A DNA stretch of 64,000 nucleotides from Bacillus inaquosorum KCTC 13429 (GCF_000332645.1 NZ_AMXN01000004.1:186001-250000); one strand, 5' to 3'; shown: positions 43,368 to 53,541, numbered from the stretch's first letter. Notes: generated from the letters alone by a model not told the origin. A program made the numbers and translations.

Positions 43368-43928
43368 TCAATCTCGCTTATTCATTTCCCTTTTCTCTCT
43401 GGGCTCCTGATGATGTTTTTGGTGCTCCGGAGGCTGCGTCGTGCGTTCCAGCTCCTTTGTATCTTGTCCCATTCCTTTCAAAAAGGAGAAGAGCAGCGTA
43501 ACTGCTTTGTTGATTTCCGGGTCTTTGAGCGAACGGAGGATATCAAAATAACCTGTTTTCTCTTCGCTGTTCTTCTGTTTCACCGCGTTTGCCACACCCG
43601 CATTCACTTTCAAAATGAGAGGCTCCAGCTGTTTTACGTCCAGCATGCCGAGCGTTCCAAACAGAAGAAGCAGATTTTTCAGCGTATTGGCCGTTTCCTC
43701 TGTATCTGCCTTTTTCACTAGGATATCAAGGACTTTATCTCCTTGGCCAAAAAGGCCGCGGAGCAATGGAAGGACGCCGCGCTCGTTCATGTGGCCGAGC
43801 ATTTGCATCGTTTCAAGAATGGCTTCCTTATTTTCGACTAATGCATCTTCAATTTCTTTCATATCACGCTTTCGCTGATCCTCTTCGGTTACCTCGATTT
43901 TTTGAATTCGTTTAATCGCTTTAGCCAT
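43368..43928 (-). CDS. yjgD: DUF1641 protein YjgD
   Basis: A 186-residue helical protein with a DUF1641 core ([29 protein letters not shown]) and very charged ends ([15 protein letters not shown]). It overlaps the end of yjgC by 8 bases, so both are made together. Proteins of this family accompany formate dehydrogenase-like enzymes and NADH dehydrogenase in Bacillus (compare yjlC-ndh in this window), which suggests an assembly or linking role; the mechanism is unknown. Confidence 0.9.
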   Translation of the reverse strand: MAKAIKRIQKIEVTEEDQRKRDMKEIEDALVENKEAILETMQMLGHMNERGVLPLLRGLFGQGDKVLDILVKKADTEETANTLKNLLLLFGTLGMLDVKQLEPLILKVNAGVANAVKQKNSEEKTGYFDILRSLKDPEINKAVTLLFSFLKGMGQDTKELERTTQPPEHQKHHQEPREKREMNKRD

Positions 43929-46884
43929 TATGTCCGATCCCCCTTTTCACTGCGTCGCCAGGAAAAATATAATCCTTCCGCGCCCATTTCTTTTGTACCT
44001 GCACACCGATTTGCGGCTGCGGATTGCCGTTGCGGTGATTGATGTTAGGAAGCGGATTGGTTCCGTCGTGTTTCAAAATTTCCATTTTGGCTGATGTTTC
44101 TTTGTATGCAGGCGTATCGGTATCCTTATCGGCATGGCTGCCTGTTAACAGGTTGATCGCCGCTTCCCCTGAATCGTTCATTGGCAGGTATACTTCCTTC
44201 CCTTTGACACGATCCGTTATCAGGCACTTCACTTTGACATTTCCGAAAGGCGATGTGAGTCTGACAAGGGTTCCGTCCTGAATTCCCCGTTCCGCCGCAA
44301 GCTCAGGAGAAATTTCTAAGAACACTTCCGGTGTTTTCTTCGAAATGCCTTTTGATTTGTAGGTCAGGTTTCCTTCGTGAAAATGCTCCAAGAGCCGCCC
44401 ATTGTTGACATGGATATCATATTCCTCACCGAATTCTTCAGGTTCTGTCCACTGAACAGGATAGAGAATGGCTTTGCCGTCCGGGAAAGGAAAGCGCTCT
44501 GTAAAGAGTAAAGGCGAATCTTTTCCATCAGCGTTTACAGGCCATTGAAGGGAATTGTAGCCTTCAAGGCGTTCATAGGTGACGCCGGCATAAATCGGCG
44601 ACAGCATGGCTGCTTCCTCCATAATGTCTCCAGGGTGCCCATAGTGCCAGTCAGCGCCAAGCTTATTGGCAACCTCCATAATAATCTGCCAGTCAGGCTT
44701 TGATTCGCCCAGCGGTTCAAACACCTGATACAGCCGCTGAATACGGCGTTCTGTATTAGTAAAGGTGCCCTCTTTTTCAAGGCTCGGGCTCGCAGGAAGA
44801 ACAACATCAGCAAACTCGGCTGTACGTGAAAGGAAAATGTCCTGCACCACAAAGAAATCAAGCTTTTCATATGCGGCGTGTACATGATTGATGTTGGAAT
44901 CAACCAGGCTCATTTCTTCACCTTTTACATACATCGCTTTCAGCTGGCCGGAATGGATTTTTTCGATCATTTCGTGGTTGGTCATGCCCGGCTCCTTCGG
45001 CAGCGGCACACCCCACGCCCGCTCGTATTTTTGGCGGACTTGTTCGTCCGTTACTTTTTCATAGCCCGGCAGTCTGTCAGGCATGCTTCCGAAGTCACTT
45101 GCTCCCTGCACGTTGTTATGGCCGCGCAATGGGTAAGAACCTGCTCCCGGTTTCCCGTAGTTTCCTGTCACAAGCAGCAGATTAGAGATTGCGGTGCTCG
45201 TGTCACTTCCGCCAATATGCTGTGTCACACCCATTGCCCACAATGCGCACACACTGTCAGCCTGGCCAATCATCTCCGCCATTTGGATAAGCGTTTCTTG
45301 ATCAATTCCGGTTTTCTCCTCGGCATATTCAAGGGTATATGGTGCCAGGCTTCTTACATATTCATCCCGTCCGTTCACTTTTTCCCGCAAAAAGCGTTCA
45401 TCGTCCTTGCCGTTTTCAATTAAATATTTGGCGATGGCATTCAGCCAGACGATATCTGATCCGGCACGCGGCTGAATAAATAAATCAGAGCGCTCTGCCA
45501 TTTCGTGTTTTCTGATATCCGCTACGATTACTTTCTGCCCTCTCAGCTTATGAGCCCGTTTAATGCGAGTGGACAAGACCGGATGTGACTCTGACGTGTT
45601 CGAACCGATAATCAACACAAGATCCGCTTGCGCGATATCTGTAATTGACCCTGAGTCACCGCCATAGCCGACCGTCCGGAACAGGCCGGCAGTTGCAGGA
45701 GATTGGCAATAGCGCGAGCAGTTGTCCACATTATTTGTGCCGATGATCCCTCTGGCCAGCTTTTGCATGAGATAGGATTCTTCATTTGTACATTTAGAAG
45801 ATGTAATAAAAGCGAGTGAATCCGGGCCAAACTCTTCTTTTAAATCCGTGAACTTGCTGGCGATCAGCGATAACGCTTCCTCCCACTCCGCTTCACGGAA
45901 ACGGTCGCCTTCGCGGATCAGCGGCTTTGTCAGGCGTTCCTCGCTGTTCACGAAATCCCAGCCGAACTTCCCTTTTACACAGGTAGAAATGCCGTTGGCT
46001 GGCGCTTCCTCCTGCGGCTCGACTTTCAGAATGTCTCTGCCCTTTGTCCAGACATCAAAGCTGCACCCTACACCGCAATAGGTGCAGACGGTTTTCGTTT
46101 TCTTGATTCGTTCATCACGCATGGCGGATTCCATATCAGAAATGGCGAGAATCGAGCCGTAACCTGTCTCTACGCCTTTTGTAATCTCGATCATCGGACG
46201 GAGCGTTTCGTTATCAATGCCTGTTAAATATCCGGCTTCCCTTTCCATTCCTTTTTCCATCATCGCGTTACACGGACAGACAGTTGAACAGTGGCCGCAT
46301 GATACACACGACGACTCATTGATCGGCACATCATTATCCCAAATGACGCGCGGGCGCTTCCGTTCCCAATCAATGGTCAGTGTTTCAGTTACCTGAACGT
46401 CCTGGCACGCTTCGACACACCGTCCGCACAAAATACATTGATCCGGATCGTACCGGTAAAACGGATGAGATTCATCCTTATGGTAAGGCTTCTGATCAAA
46501 CGGGATGCTTTGGTGATTGATTTTCATTTCCTTCACCGTATTATGTATTTCGCATCCCCCGTTGTTGTAATCGCAAACTGTACAATAAAGCTCATGATTA
46601 TATAAAATCTTGTCCATCCCGATGACCTGCGCTTTTTTCACATCAGGCGAAAGCGTATCAATGACGTCCCCATCCTTTAATTCAGCTGAGCACGATCTTT
46701 TCAGCTCACCATTGATGCTGACGATGCACGTATCGCATGTTTCAATCGGCCCTAAGCTTGGATGATAGCAAACTTGCGGCACTTCAATTGAACTGTTATT
46801 CAAAAGCTGCAGCACCGTCTGTTCCTCGGACGCCTCCATTTCAACGCCGTTTATTGTGATGTTTTTCTTGTCAGCCATCTCCAT
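43921..46884 (-). CDS. yjgC: Formate dehydrogenase-like molybdoenzyme YjgC
   Basis: A 987-residue molybdopterin oxidoreductase of the FdhF type, soluble, built like NAD-linked formate dehydrogenases. In order: a 2Fe-2S domain ([15 protein letters not shown]), a His-Cys-rich cluster segment ([11 protein letters not shown]), two 4Fe-4S clusters ([22 protein letters not shown]), a further 4Fe-4S motif [12 protein letters not shown], and the Mo-bis-MGD domains with the Mo-ligand Cys in [12 protein letters not shown] instead of selenocysteine. The C-terminus is the usual molybdopterin-dinucleotide-binding domain. It is first in a two-gene operon with yjgD. Confidence 0.93.
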   Translation of the reverse strand: MEMADKKNITINGVEMEASEEQTVLQLLNNSSIEVPQVCYHPSLGPIETCDTCIVSINGELKRSCSAELKDGDVIDTLSPDVKKAQVIGMDKILYNHELYCTVCDYNNGGCEIHNTVKEMKINHQSIPFDQKPYHKDESHPFYRYDPDQCILCGRCVEACQDVQVTETLTIDWERKRPRVIWDNDVPINESSCVSCGHCSTVCPCNAMMEKGMEREAGYLTGIDNETLRPMIEITKGVETGYGSILAISDMESAMRDERIKKTKTVCTYCGVGCSFDVWTKGRDILKVEPQEEAPANGISTCVKGKFGWDFVNSEERLTKPLIREGDRFREAEWEEALSLIASKFTDLKEEFGPDSLAFITSSKCTNEESYLMQKLARGIIGTNNVDNCSRYCQSPATAGLFRTVGYGGDSGSITDIAQADLVLIIGSNTSESHPVLSTRIKRAHKLRGQKVIVADIRKHEMAERSDLFIQPRAGSDIVWLNAIAKYLIENGKDDERFLREKVNGRDEYVRSLAPYTLEYAEEKTGIDQETLIQMAEMIGQADSVCALWAMGVTQHIGGSDTSTAISNLLLVTGNYGKPGAGSYPLRGHNNVQGASDFGSMPDRLPGYEKVTDEQVRQKYERAWGVPLPKEPGMTNHEMIEKIHSGQLKAMYVKGEEMSLVDSNINHVHAAYEKLDFFVVQDIFLSRTAEFADVVLPASPSLEKEGTFTNTERRIQRLYQVFEPLGESKPDWQIIMEVANKLGADWHYGHPGDIMEEAAMLSPIYAGVTYERLEGYNSLQWPVNADGKDSPLLFTERFPFPDGKAILYPVQWTEPEEFGEEYDIHVNNGRLLEHFHEGNLTYKSKGISKKTPEVFLEISPELAAERGIQDGTLVRLTSPFGNVKVKCLITDRVKGKEVYLPMNDSGEAAINLLTGSHADKDTDTPAYKETSAKMEILKHDGTNPLPNINHRNGNPQPQIGVQVQKKWARKDYIFPGDAVKRGIGHNG

Positions 46885-47024
46885 TCCCCTTTCTTGCTTG
46901 TATATACCGAATTACCCATTTCAGTTCCCCTACAAGGACTCAGCAAAACATACAAAGCGCACCCACATGTTTTATTGCATAAACACCGGGAAACGAGATG
47001 GTAGATGATAAAGGAGGGATCGAC

Positions 47025-47600
47025 ATGAAAAAAACAATGTCTGTTCTAACCGCGGCAGCCGTACTGACAGGCACACTTTCCGGCTTGGGAGCGGCGTCCT
47101 TTTCAACACCGGCAAAGGGCGTAACTCAAACAAACACGCTCTCTGAAAACACAAACCAATCAGCCGCCGAGCTTGTCAAAAATCTCTACAGCACCGCCTA
47201 CACAGGAGAAATGCCTCAGCAGGTGCAAGGCCTTACCGTTAACAAAAGCACGAAAGGCGATGTCCACGCTGCACTAGGGGAACCGGAACGACCATCTGGA
47301 GGAGACAATCGGTTTGATTTATATCACTGGAATATGGGCCAGCCGGGCTACGGATTTTCCTATCATAAAGACATGACGATTTCAGAAATCCGCTACTTTG
47401 GGACCGGGGTCGAACGGCAGCTGAATTTAGGCGGGGTTACGCCGGAAGTGCTGCAAAATGAAATAGGCCCCGCGAATCGAGTATTAACCGTCCCGTTTAC
47501 TGATGAAATCGATTATGTATATGACACAGGCCGATATGAACTCCATTTTGTAATAGGCACGGACCAGACCGCTGACCATGTAAACCTAAAAGCAAAATAA
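47025..47600 (+). CDS. yjgB: Secreted DUF4309 protein YjgB
   Basis: A 191-residue exported protein. The N-terminus MKKTMSVLTAAAVLTGTL begins a signal peptide ending about residue 30, then comes a DUF4309 domain with KSTKGDVHAALGEPERP and MTISEIRYFGTGVERQLNLG, two related lobes as in SmpA/OmlA-like folds. ATG at 47025 follows AAAGGAGGGATC; the longer frame upstream is not favoured. Function unknown. A terminator hairpin follows. Confidence 0.86.
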   Translation: MKKTMSVLTAAAVLTGTLSGLGAASFSTPAKGVTQTNTLSENTNQSAAELVKNLYSTAYTGEMPQQVQGLTVNKSTKGDVHAALGEPERPSGGDNRFDLYHWNMGQPGYGFSYHKDMTISEIRYFGTGVERQLNLGGVTPEVLQNEIGPANRVLTVPFTDEIDYVYDTGRYELHFVIGTDQTADHVNLKAK

Positions 47601-47610
47601 AACCATCATG

Positions 47611-47636
47611 CGGCTGCTCGGCCGCTTTTTTATTGG
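47611..47636 (+). terminator. Terminator of yjgB
   Basis: GCGGC-TGCTC-GGCCGC stem and TTTTTT. Confidence 0.8.
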
Positions 47637-47677
47637 ACAAATAAAAGATATATTCCTTACAATACATGGGAGATCAA

Positions 47678-48100
47678 TTGGAGACGGGGTATCAATTTTC
47701 AATGAAGCGAAATCGATGGATATATGCAGCTTTCACCTTACTGATCATCGGGCTGGGGCTGGGATCAAGAGCATTCTCCAGTGTTCTTCCTGATGCCGTC
47801 AATCCTTATCTCGGAGACTCGCTGTGGGCCGCCATGATCTTTACGGGATGCGGGTTTCTATTTCAAAAACTGAAGACAATGATGACGGGCATTATCAGTC
47901 TTATTTTCTGTTTTATCATTGAAATCAGCCAGCTGTATCACGCCGAATGGATCGATCGGATCAGAGACACTTCTCTTGGCGGTCTTGTTCTGGGATACGG
48001 ATTTTTATGGAGCGATATCGGAGCGTATACAGTCGGAATTACCGCCTGTGCCGCCATAGAACTGCTGGTTCTGGAAATCAAAAAGCGCCGCAATATGTGA
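47678..48100 (+). CDS. yjgA: DUF2809 membrane protein YjgA
   Basis: An approximately 140-residue membrane protein with four hydrophobic segments (WIYAAFTLLIIGLGLGSR, SLWAAMIFTGCGFLFQ, MTGIISLIFCFIIEISQ, IGAYTVGITACAAIELL) and the DUF2809 signature SQLYHAEWIDRIRDTSLG. The TTG at 47678 has GGGAG at good spacing, while the ATG at 47666 has no site, so TTG is chosen; the difference is four residues. Possible role in the cell envelope, unknown in detail. The stop lies inside a hairpin shared with yjfC. Confidence 0.8.
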   Translation: METGYQFSMKRNRWIYAAFTLLIIGLGLGSRAFSSVLPDAVNPYLGDSLWAAMIFTGCGFLFQKLKTMMTGIISLIFCFIIEISQLYHAEWIDRIRDTSLGGLVLGYGFLWSDIGAYTVGITACAAIELLVLEIKKRRNM

Positions 48101-48111
48101 CGCTTTTTTCA
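48081..48111. terminator. Terminator yjgA / yjfC
   Basis: AAAAAGCG / CGCTTTTTT around cgcaatatgtga; it contains the yjgA stop codon and touches the convergent yjfC stop. Confidence 0.7.
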
Positions 48112-49008
48112 TTTGGAAAACAGCCCGCACTGTGAAAGAATGATCTCCGCATCCAGGAGTGTGGCCTCGTTTATCGTGACTTGCTGTTGATCCATAAATG
48201 ACTGAACGGCATGATAGCCAACCGCATAACCCGCAAAAGCCGATAAACCAGCAGGCTCAAAGCCCTGCTCTTTAGCAATTGGATCACCAAACATATAACG
48301 GCTCACTTCTGAAAAACCTTTCACATCCAGCACCTCATTGATCACTTCAATGGAATACTGCAAATCTTCTTGATCAAAACGTGTTACCCAAGGACCCAAT
48401 TGCTCCACGCCAAACAGCTCTCTGGCAAATGACTCAGCCAATCCTTCAATCACGAGATAATCCCCGACACTCACAGAGCCGTGATGAAAATCAACATACG
48501 AAAACCGCAAATTATGATGAAACTCATGAGCAATGATAGAGGGGAGCCTCGGCAGGTTATAATTGTTCGGATCAATCCATACATGAATAAAGCCAGGTAT
48601 CCCGCCAAACCCGCAGTAGCCTTTTTGCAGCTGAAGCTTATTAGGATCAGCGATATAAAGGCCGAATTTGATCTCGCCGGCATTCACCCGCAACTGCTTG
48701 CGCTCAGCAAAACGGATACATTGCCGAAGCGCAGTTTCAGCTGTCTCTGCAGCATGTGATTCTTTCAGTATTTGCAATGCTTTCTGCCCGGTTTCAGCAT
48801 CACGGATATCCAAATAACCAAGCATTTTCACAGCCATCATTACATCATAGCCGTTTGGCTCCTTTGCTTTCAGCAGAACTTGGATGGCGCCCCACATCTT
48901 TTCAAACGGTCTCATCATCGTATACCGAAATTCATCCTCTCTTTTCGGTTCATCCATTGAAAACAGCTTTTCGTATTGCTCAATGGTCTTTTCCATTACA
49001 AGATTCAT
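48109..49008 (-). CDS. yjfC: DUF2268 putative zinc protease YjfC
   Basis: A 299-residue cytosolic protein of the DUF2268 (predicted Zn-dependent protease) family. The zinc site is HEFHHNLRFSY near residue 170 (HExxH), with a further Glu in VIEGLAESFARELFG. The N-terminus has helices typical of these proteins. ATG at 49008 has GGAGGG at eight bases. The substrate is unknown. It converges on yjgA and is divergent from yjfB. Confidence 0.87.
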   Translation of the reverse strand: MNLVMEKTIEQYEKLFSMDEPKREDEFRYTMMRPFEKMWGAIQVLLKAKEPNGYDVMMAVKMLGYLDIRDAETGQKALQILKESHAAETAETALRQCIRFAERKQLRVNAGEIKFGLYIADPNKLQLQKGYCGFGGIPGFIHVWIDPNNYNLPRLPSIIAHEFHHNLRFSYVDFHHGSVSVGDYLVIEGLAESFARELFGVEQLGPWVTRFDQEDLQYSIEVINEVLDVKGFSEVSRYMFGDPIAKEQGFEPAGLSAFAGYAVGYHAVQSFMDQQQVTINEATLLDAEIILSQCGLFSK

Positions 49009-49087
49009 CCTGATTCCCTCCTTGTCAAAAACATACGATATGCCGCAGCGTAAGGGTCAACAGCGAAAATTAAGCCATTTTTCACTG

Positions 49088-49112
49088 TAAAATGATACAA
49101 AGCCGCCGATAG
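49088..49112 (+). promoter_or_regulatory. SigD-like promoter of yjfB
   Basis: TAAA (49088-49091) and GCCGATAG (49105-49112), 13 bases apart, close to the SigD pattern TAAA-N15-GCCGATAT. The spacing is slightly short. yjfB is known to belong to the motility regulon. Confidence 0.6.
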
Positions 49113-49134
49113 GTAAGGCATAGGAGGTGGAACG

Positions 49135-49302
49135 ATGGATATTCCTGCTTTATCAGTTGCGATGCATCAAGCATCCCTTGCCCAAAATGTTGATGTCGCT
49201 TTAACGAAAAAAGTGATGGACACCGCCAAGCAAAATGCCGATCAAACCTTAAAGATGATTCAGCATCCGACGCTCGGACAAACCATTGATGTAAAAGCTT
49301 AA
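49135..49302 (+). CDS. yjfB: Motility-associated small protein YjfB
   Basis: A 55-residue protein of the YjfB (putative motility protein) family: MDIPALSVAMHQASLAQ and then MDTAKQNADQTLKMI. It is one amphipathic helix followed by PTLGQTIDVKA, a typical ending. AGGAGGTGG stands before the ATG. A SigD-like promoter upstream supports expression with flagellar genes. The gene is complete although shorter than usual cutoffs, and a hairpin follows. Confidence 0.88.
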   Translation: MDIPALSVAMHQASLAQNVDVALTKKVMDTAKQNADQTLKMIQHPTLGQTIDVKA

Positions 49303-49310
49303 TATCTCAC

Positions 49311-49350
49311 CAAAGGCGGCCAAGAACTCCATCCTCCAGGCCGCCTTTAT
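49311..49350 (+). terminator. Terminator of yjfB
   Basis: AAAGGCGGCC / GGCCGCCTTT stem with an 18-base loop, followed by ATTGTT. Confidence 0.75.
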
Positions 49351-49430
49351 TGTTCACAAAAAAGCATGCATGTTTTAATTGTTCCTCCGTATGATTTATT
49401 GTTTGCCATATTAAGGAGGTAATAAAGAAC

Positions 49431-49904
49431 ATGAAAAAACTGTTTACGAAAGCTTCATTGGTGTTATTCGCAGTAGTATTTGTTTTTGCCGTCAAAGGAA
49501 CACCCGCCAATGCAGAAACCCATGCCTACGATGGAAAAAGCCCTTATTACAATGATTGTGCGTCCAGCGGCTCCACAAAAAAATCCTCAAACTTAGTGAA
49601 TGCCAGCAATCAAGTCATCGGGGTGGTCGAGCTCAAATTCAGCAGTACATGTAAAACGGCTTGGGCAAAAATCACGATGAATAACACATTGACGACAGGC
49701 TTTGAAGCAAACGCGGAGATTACCCGAAACACGGACGGAAAGAGATATAACTGTGATTCTGCAGGCGGAAACGGAAAAGCTGTAGCCGGCCAAAAATCTT
49801 GTTATACACCGATGGTATATGATTTAGACCCAAGAACTTCTTACGCATTCGGCAAGTATTCAGGACCGAACCTGAATGTTTGGGCCACGACAGGATCTTA
49901 TTAA
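49431..49904 (+). CDS. yjfA: Secreted DUF2690 protein YjfA
   Basis: A 157-residue exported protein. The first 30 residues are a signal peptide (KKLFTKASLVLFAVVFVFAV, cut near ANA-ET). The mature part is a DUF2690 domain with four Cys that may form two disulfides (NDCASSG, SSTCKTAW, RYNCDSAG, QKSCYTP). AGGAGG stands before the ATG. The role is unknown; related proteins are found with antimicrobial or wall-related genes. It shares a terminator with pdaC. Confidence 0.85.
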   Translation: MKKLFTKASLVLFAVVFVFAVKGTPANAETHAYDGKSPYYNDCASSGSTKKSSNLVNASNQVIGVVELKFSSTCKTAWAKITMNNTLTTGFEANAEITRNTDGKRYNCDSAGGNGKAVAGQKSCYTPMVYDLDPRTSYAFGKYSGPNLNVWATTGSY

Positions 49905-49910
49905 AAAGAA

Positions 49911-49950
49911 AAAAGGCTGCCAAACGGGCAATATCCGCGGCAGCCTTTTC
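49911..49950. terminator. Bidirectional terminator yjfA / pdaC
   Basis: AAAAGGCTGCC / GGCAGCCTTTT stem around an 18-base loop between two convergent genes. Confidence 0.82.
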
Positions 49951-49953
49951 GTA

Positions 49954-51354
49954 TTAATTTGCTTCTCTTTGTTTTTTAACCTCTTCAAGCTGAGAGGCCG
50001 TCACCAATTGATAGCCTTGATCGGTGAGCTTTTTGATAATTTCATCGGCCGCATCAGCAGAGGTGCTGTAAATGTCGTGAATCAAGATGGTTCTTCCATC
50101 TCCCGCCTGACTCATGACACGGTCAACGATTGTTTTTTTGTTACGGTCTTTCCAATCTTCCGGATCAACATCCCATAACGCGACATCCATTTTCAATTGA
50201 CTCCGCAGTTCATCATTAATGCCGCCGTATGGAGGTCTTACAAGCGTCGGGCGGTATCCGCTTATTTTTTCAATCATATCTTGCGTGTCATTGATCTGCT
50301 TTAACGCTTCTTTCACCGAAAGCCTTGTGAGAAGCGGATGGCTCCATGAATGGTTCCCCACCTCATTTCCTTCTTTCAGCATTCTTTTAAGTGTTTCCGG
50401 ATAATATTGCACCCTGCTCCCCAGAACAAAAAACGTGGCATGTCCCTTATATTTCTTCAAGGAGTCCAAAATCTGATTTGTTGTCGCAGGATTCGGGCCG
50501 TCATCGAAAGTAAGCGCAATGACTTTTTGATTTGGATCAATTGTTTCCTCTTTGGGCAATGAAATCACTTCATGCTTCGGCTTCTGTTCTTTGATTTTAT
50601 TTTTGTTTTTTGCTTTATCCATATATTGTTCTTTCAAGCTGTCTTTCAAAAGGCTTTTTTTAATGGCAATCGATTGCTCTCCAAGATAGCCTGCTGCGAC
50701 CTGATATGTATCAAAATAAAATTCGATATAATCTTCCTTGATGGCAAAGCGGCTGAAATTTTCTTTTTTCGGTGCCGTTCCTTCTCTTAACAGCGCATCG
50801 TCGGCAGCAATGTCCTTATCTTTTTTCAGCTCATGATAAGCGATTAACGAAAGCTTATGTAAATAGTCAGCGTCCTCCTTGAATATATCATCAATCGAAA
50901 GAAAAGCTTGCTTACTAAAATCATAGTTAAACGTTTTTTTCACGGTTTGCCCGTGTGCACCGCCGATATATTTATATTCATTAAATACAATCGCTACTGT
51001 CTGCTTGGCATAATGGACAATTTTATAATCAACATTTAATTCGTTGCGTTTTTTCGTATGCTCCTGATCGACGCCTTTTGTTTCCTTCTGAAATTGGCGA
51101 ACCTCTTTCTCTGCGAAACTCTTTAATACCCCATCTATTTTTTTATTTTTGAAAACAGGATAGTTGACCGCGTAATTGAAAGTTTTCCCGTCATTCACAA
51201 GCGTTGCGATTTCCACATTCCCATACTGAGAATCAGTTTTTACTTTATTCATAACCGTTTCTTTTTGTAATGAATTATGGAAAAAGCCGATAAGGCCCGC
51301 CACACATACAACTGCAATTAATACATGAAACCACTTGATTCTTTTTGCCAACAA
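49954..51354 (-). CDS. pdaC: Peptidoglycan N-acetylmuramic acid deacetylase PdaC
   Basis: Deacetylates MurNAc in peptidoglycan and confers lysozyme resistance; also known as YjeA. 466 residues: an N-terminal membrane anchor (VLIAVVCVAGLIGFFH), a DUF3298/DUF4163 region (about 60-240) and a polysaccharide deacetylase domain from about residue 275 with TFDDGPNPATT, HSWSHPLL and RPPYGG, the usual metal and catalytic residues. It acts outside the membrane. The 254-base gap upstream is AT-rich and also holds the cotT promoter region. Confidence 0.95.
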   Translation of the reverse strand: MLAKRIKWFHVLIAVVCVAGLIGFFHNSLQKETVMNKVKTDSQYGNVEIATLVNDGKTFNYAVNYPVFKNKKIDGVLKSFAEKEVRQFQKETKGVDQEHTKKRNELNVDYKIVHYAKQTVAIVFNEYKYIGGAHGQTVKKTFNYDFSKQAFLSIDDIFKEDADYLHKLSLIAYHELKKDKDIAADDALLREGTAPKKENFSRFAIKEDYIEFYFDTYQVAAGYLGEQSIAIKKSLLKDSLKEQYMDKAKNKNKIKEQKPKHEVISLPKEETIDPNQKVIALTFDDGPNPATTNQILDSLKKYKGHATFFVLGSRVQYYPETLKRMLKEGNEVGNHSWSHPLLTRLSVKEALKQINDTQDMIEKISGYRPTLVRPPYGGINDELRSQLKMDVALWDVDPEDWKDRNKKTIVDRVMSQAGDGRTILIHDIYSTSADAADEIIKKLTDQGYQLVTASQLEEVKKQREAN

Positions 51355-51608
51355 CCCAATTCCTTCTTTCGTAACCGTTTCGATTTATCTTGCATCAATG
51401 TTAGAATCGTATCTTTTTAGAAATATTTCTGTAACATTAAAGTAACATTTATTTTACATTTGTAATACTATGAGATTTAAAAGTTCTTGTCAATCCTTTT
51501 TAAGGGATTTCATCATAAAAAAATAAACGATTTCACAAATGTACATACACCCAACTCAAACATCTAGAATATGGTAAACAGAATAAAAAAGTTAGGGAGG
51601 TTTTCCTC

Positions 51609-51845
51609 TTGGATTATCCTTTGAATGAACAGTCGATTGAACAAATTACACCTTATGATGAAAGACAGCCTTATTATTATCCGCGCCCGAGACCGCCATT
51701 TTATCCGCCTTATTATTATCCAAGACCGTTTTATCCGTTCTACCCGTTTTATCCGCGTCCGCCTTACTACTACCCGCGCCCGCGTCCACCTTACTACCCT
51801 TGGTACGGCGGCGGATATGGCGGAGGATACGGCGGAGGATACTAG
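51609..51845 (+). CDS. cotT: Inner spore coat protein CotT
   Basis: A 78-residue coat protein, rich in Tyr, Pro, Arg and Gly: a short acidic start (MDYPLNEQSIEQI), repeats of YYYPRPRPP and FYPFYP, and a glycine-tyrosine tail (GGGYGGGY). Starts at TTG 51609 behind GGGAGG. Known CotT is made under SigK and trimmed; the 5' region has an AC...CATCTAGAATA pattern that could be a SigK promoter but is not firm. Tyr-rich repeats suit cross-linking of the inner coat. Repeat number differs among strains. Confidence 0.95.
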   Translation: MDYPLNEQSIEQITPYDERQPYYYPRPRPPFYPPYYYPRPFYPFYPFYPRPPYYYPRPRPPYYPWYGGGYGGGYGGGY

Positions 51846-51858
51846 GCTTTGTTTACCG

Positions 51859-51892
51859 AAATGGGGGCAGTCCAGCTCCCCATTTTTTTGTT
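51859..51892 (+). terminator. Terminator of cotT
   Basis: AAATGGGG / CCCCATTT stem with a ten-base loop and TTTTTTT. Confidence 0.85.
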
Positions 51893-51994
51893 TTAAAAAT
51901 GACAATATCATGACAAATATAGGAAATAATTGTGATTTCACAGCCCTCTTGTTACGATAACAAAAGCATGCAGTTTTGGGGGAGGCGTCTATTT

Positions 51995-52957
51995 TTGGAG
52001 AATACAAGAGATTCTGCAGCTATATCTGAAACGACATACATAAAACCTTCTAACCGGGTAACAGCTTACGATTTTATCAAACTTGCAAAACCCGGCATTA
52101 TCATATCAAACTCGATAGCTGCCTTCGGCGGATTTTGGATTGCGTTTGCCAGCGCAGACAAACCATTAACAGGAATGGCTTTTTTGTTGACAATGGTGAC
52201 AGCAATGTTTGGAACCGCGTTTGTTATGGCTTCCGGGACTGTCTATAACAATTATTTTGACCGCCATATGGACGCAAAAATGGCGCGCACCCGCAGCAGG
52301 GCCTCAGTCACAGGGAAAATGCCGCCAGCCATGATCTTAACGTATGGCTCCGTATTAGGAATCACCGGTCTTGTGATGCTGTATTCCCTCAATCCATTAA
52401 CTGCCCTTCTCGGACTAGCCGCCTTTATCTTTTATGCGATCATCTATACGGTATGGGTGAAACGAACCTCTGTGTGGAGTACATTTGTCGGGAGCTTTCC
52501 GGGAGCTGCGCCGCCATTGATGGGGTATTGTGCCGTAACCGGAGACATCAGTATGACGGCAGTGCTATTGTACGCGATTATGTTTCTGTGGCAGCCCCCG
52601 CATTTTTGGGCGATTGGGATAAGACGGAAAGAGGAATATCGGGCAGCGGGCGTTCCGCTCTTGCCTGTTGTAAAAGGAAATCATGTAACGAAAGTAAAAA
52701 TGATTCAATATATTGCAGTCCTGGTGCCGGTGACGCTGTTATTTCCTTTTACTCTCGCCGCTGGTCATATCAGCCCATTTTATTTCTTAGCTGCCTTGGT
52801 TCTCGGAGGCATATGGATCAAAAAAAGCATCCAAGGATTCAAAACGGATGATGACGTGAAGTGGGCAAAGGATATGTTTGTCTACTCGCTCATTTATTTT
52901 TGCTTGCTGTTTTTAATCATGATGATTGATTCATTTGTGATGTTTTTGATCAGATGA
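51995..52957 (+). CDS. ctaO: Protoheme IX farnesyltransferase CtaO (heme O synthase)
   Basis: Second heme O synthase of B. subtilis (paralogue of CtaB), 320 residues, adds a farnesyl group to heme B for heme A oxidases. It has about eight membrane segments and the family motif NNYFDRHMDAKMARTRSRA near residue 95 with the Asp-rich prenyl-binding site, and the second loop VWVKRTSVWSTFVGSFPGAAPPLMGY (as recognised pieces). TTG at 51995 follows GGAGGCG at nine bases; the longer frame upstream lacks a site. Confidence 0.93.
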   Translation: MENTRDSAAISETTYIKPSNRVTAYDFIKLAKPGIIISNSIAAFGGFWIAFASADKPLTGMAFLLTMVTAMFGTAFVMASGTVYNNYFDRHMDAKMARTRSRASVTGKMPPAMILTYGSVLGITGLVMLYSLNPLTALLGLAAFIFYAIIYTVWVKRTSVWSTFVGSFPGAAPPLMGYCAVTGDISMTAVLLYAIMFLWQPPHFWAIGIRRKEEYRAAGVPLLPVVKGNHVTKVKMIQYIAVLVPVTLLFPFTLAAGHISPFYFLAALVLGGIWIKKSIQGFKTDDDVKWAKDMFVYSLIYFCLLFLIMMIDSFVMFLIR

Positions 52958-52969
52958 TGTTATGCAAAA

Positions 52970-52997
52970 AGAGCCACACATTAATGTGACTCTTTTT
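52970..52997. terminator. Bidirectional terminator after ctaO
   Basis: AAAAAGAGCCACA / TGTGACTCTTTTTT around TTAA. On the minus strand it includes the stop codon of the facing ORF. Confidence 0.8.
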
Positions 52998-53391
52998 TGT
53001 TTGGAAAAACAGCATCTAATAGAAATGTCAGGATTAAAAACACAGCCGTGCAAATCAAAAATCGTACGATTTCAGTCAAAATCCAGCTATGAGCAATACT
53101 CATATCATCGGTTTCCTGAAGGGTTGCACATATTGAGAAAATAGTGAGTATGTATTTTAGGGTTTCTTTGTTCATGAATATCATCGCTTTCTTGAAATGA
53201 TTACTTAAAGGCAAAATAAATAATGAGATAAAGCCCAGCCGGATATTAAACATGTCCGCATCTTTGCATGTTTTGATTGAAAGAAAAGAAAGTACGTCCC
53301 CCAGCTTACTACCGGGTGTTCGCCAAAGTACAAAAGTAAAATGGCAAATAGTAGTTCTCCACTCTATAAACTCGAACTCTTTTTCCATCAT
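52981..53391 (-). CDS. Unrecognised membrane-associated ORF facing ctaO
   Basis: An open frame of 136 codons, or about 60 to 90 if an inner Met is used. The C-terminal part holds one clear membrane segment (RFLICTAVFLILTFLLDAVF) and ends NKKESH, with the last codons and the stop inside the ctaO terminator stem. No start (53391, 53250, 53175 region) has a convincing ribosome site. I do not recognise it. It could be a real small membrane protein, a decayed gene or chance. Confidence 0.35.
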   Translation of the reverse strand: MMEKEFEFIEWRTTICHFTFVLWRTPGSKLGDVLSFLSIKTCKDADMFNIRLGFISLFILPLSNHFKKAMIFMNKETLKYILTIFSICATLQETDDMSIAHSWILTEIVRFLICTAVFLILTFLLDAVFPNKKESH

Positions 53392-53541
53392 CAGGTATTA
53401 TAAGCCAAAAACAAACAAAAAAATAGACTTTCGCTTTTATCTTACATGCAAGAAAAGAAAGAGAAATTGTCCAAATACCCTATATTATGGTAATATATTA
53501 TTTAGTTTTTTCCATGTTCATAGATGTGGAGGTCGACAACA

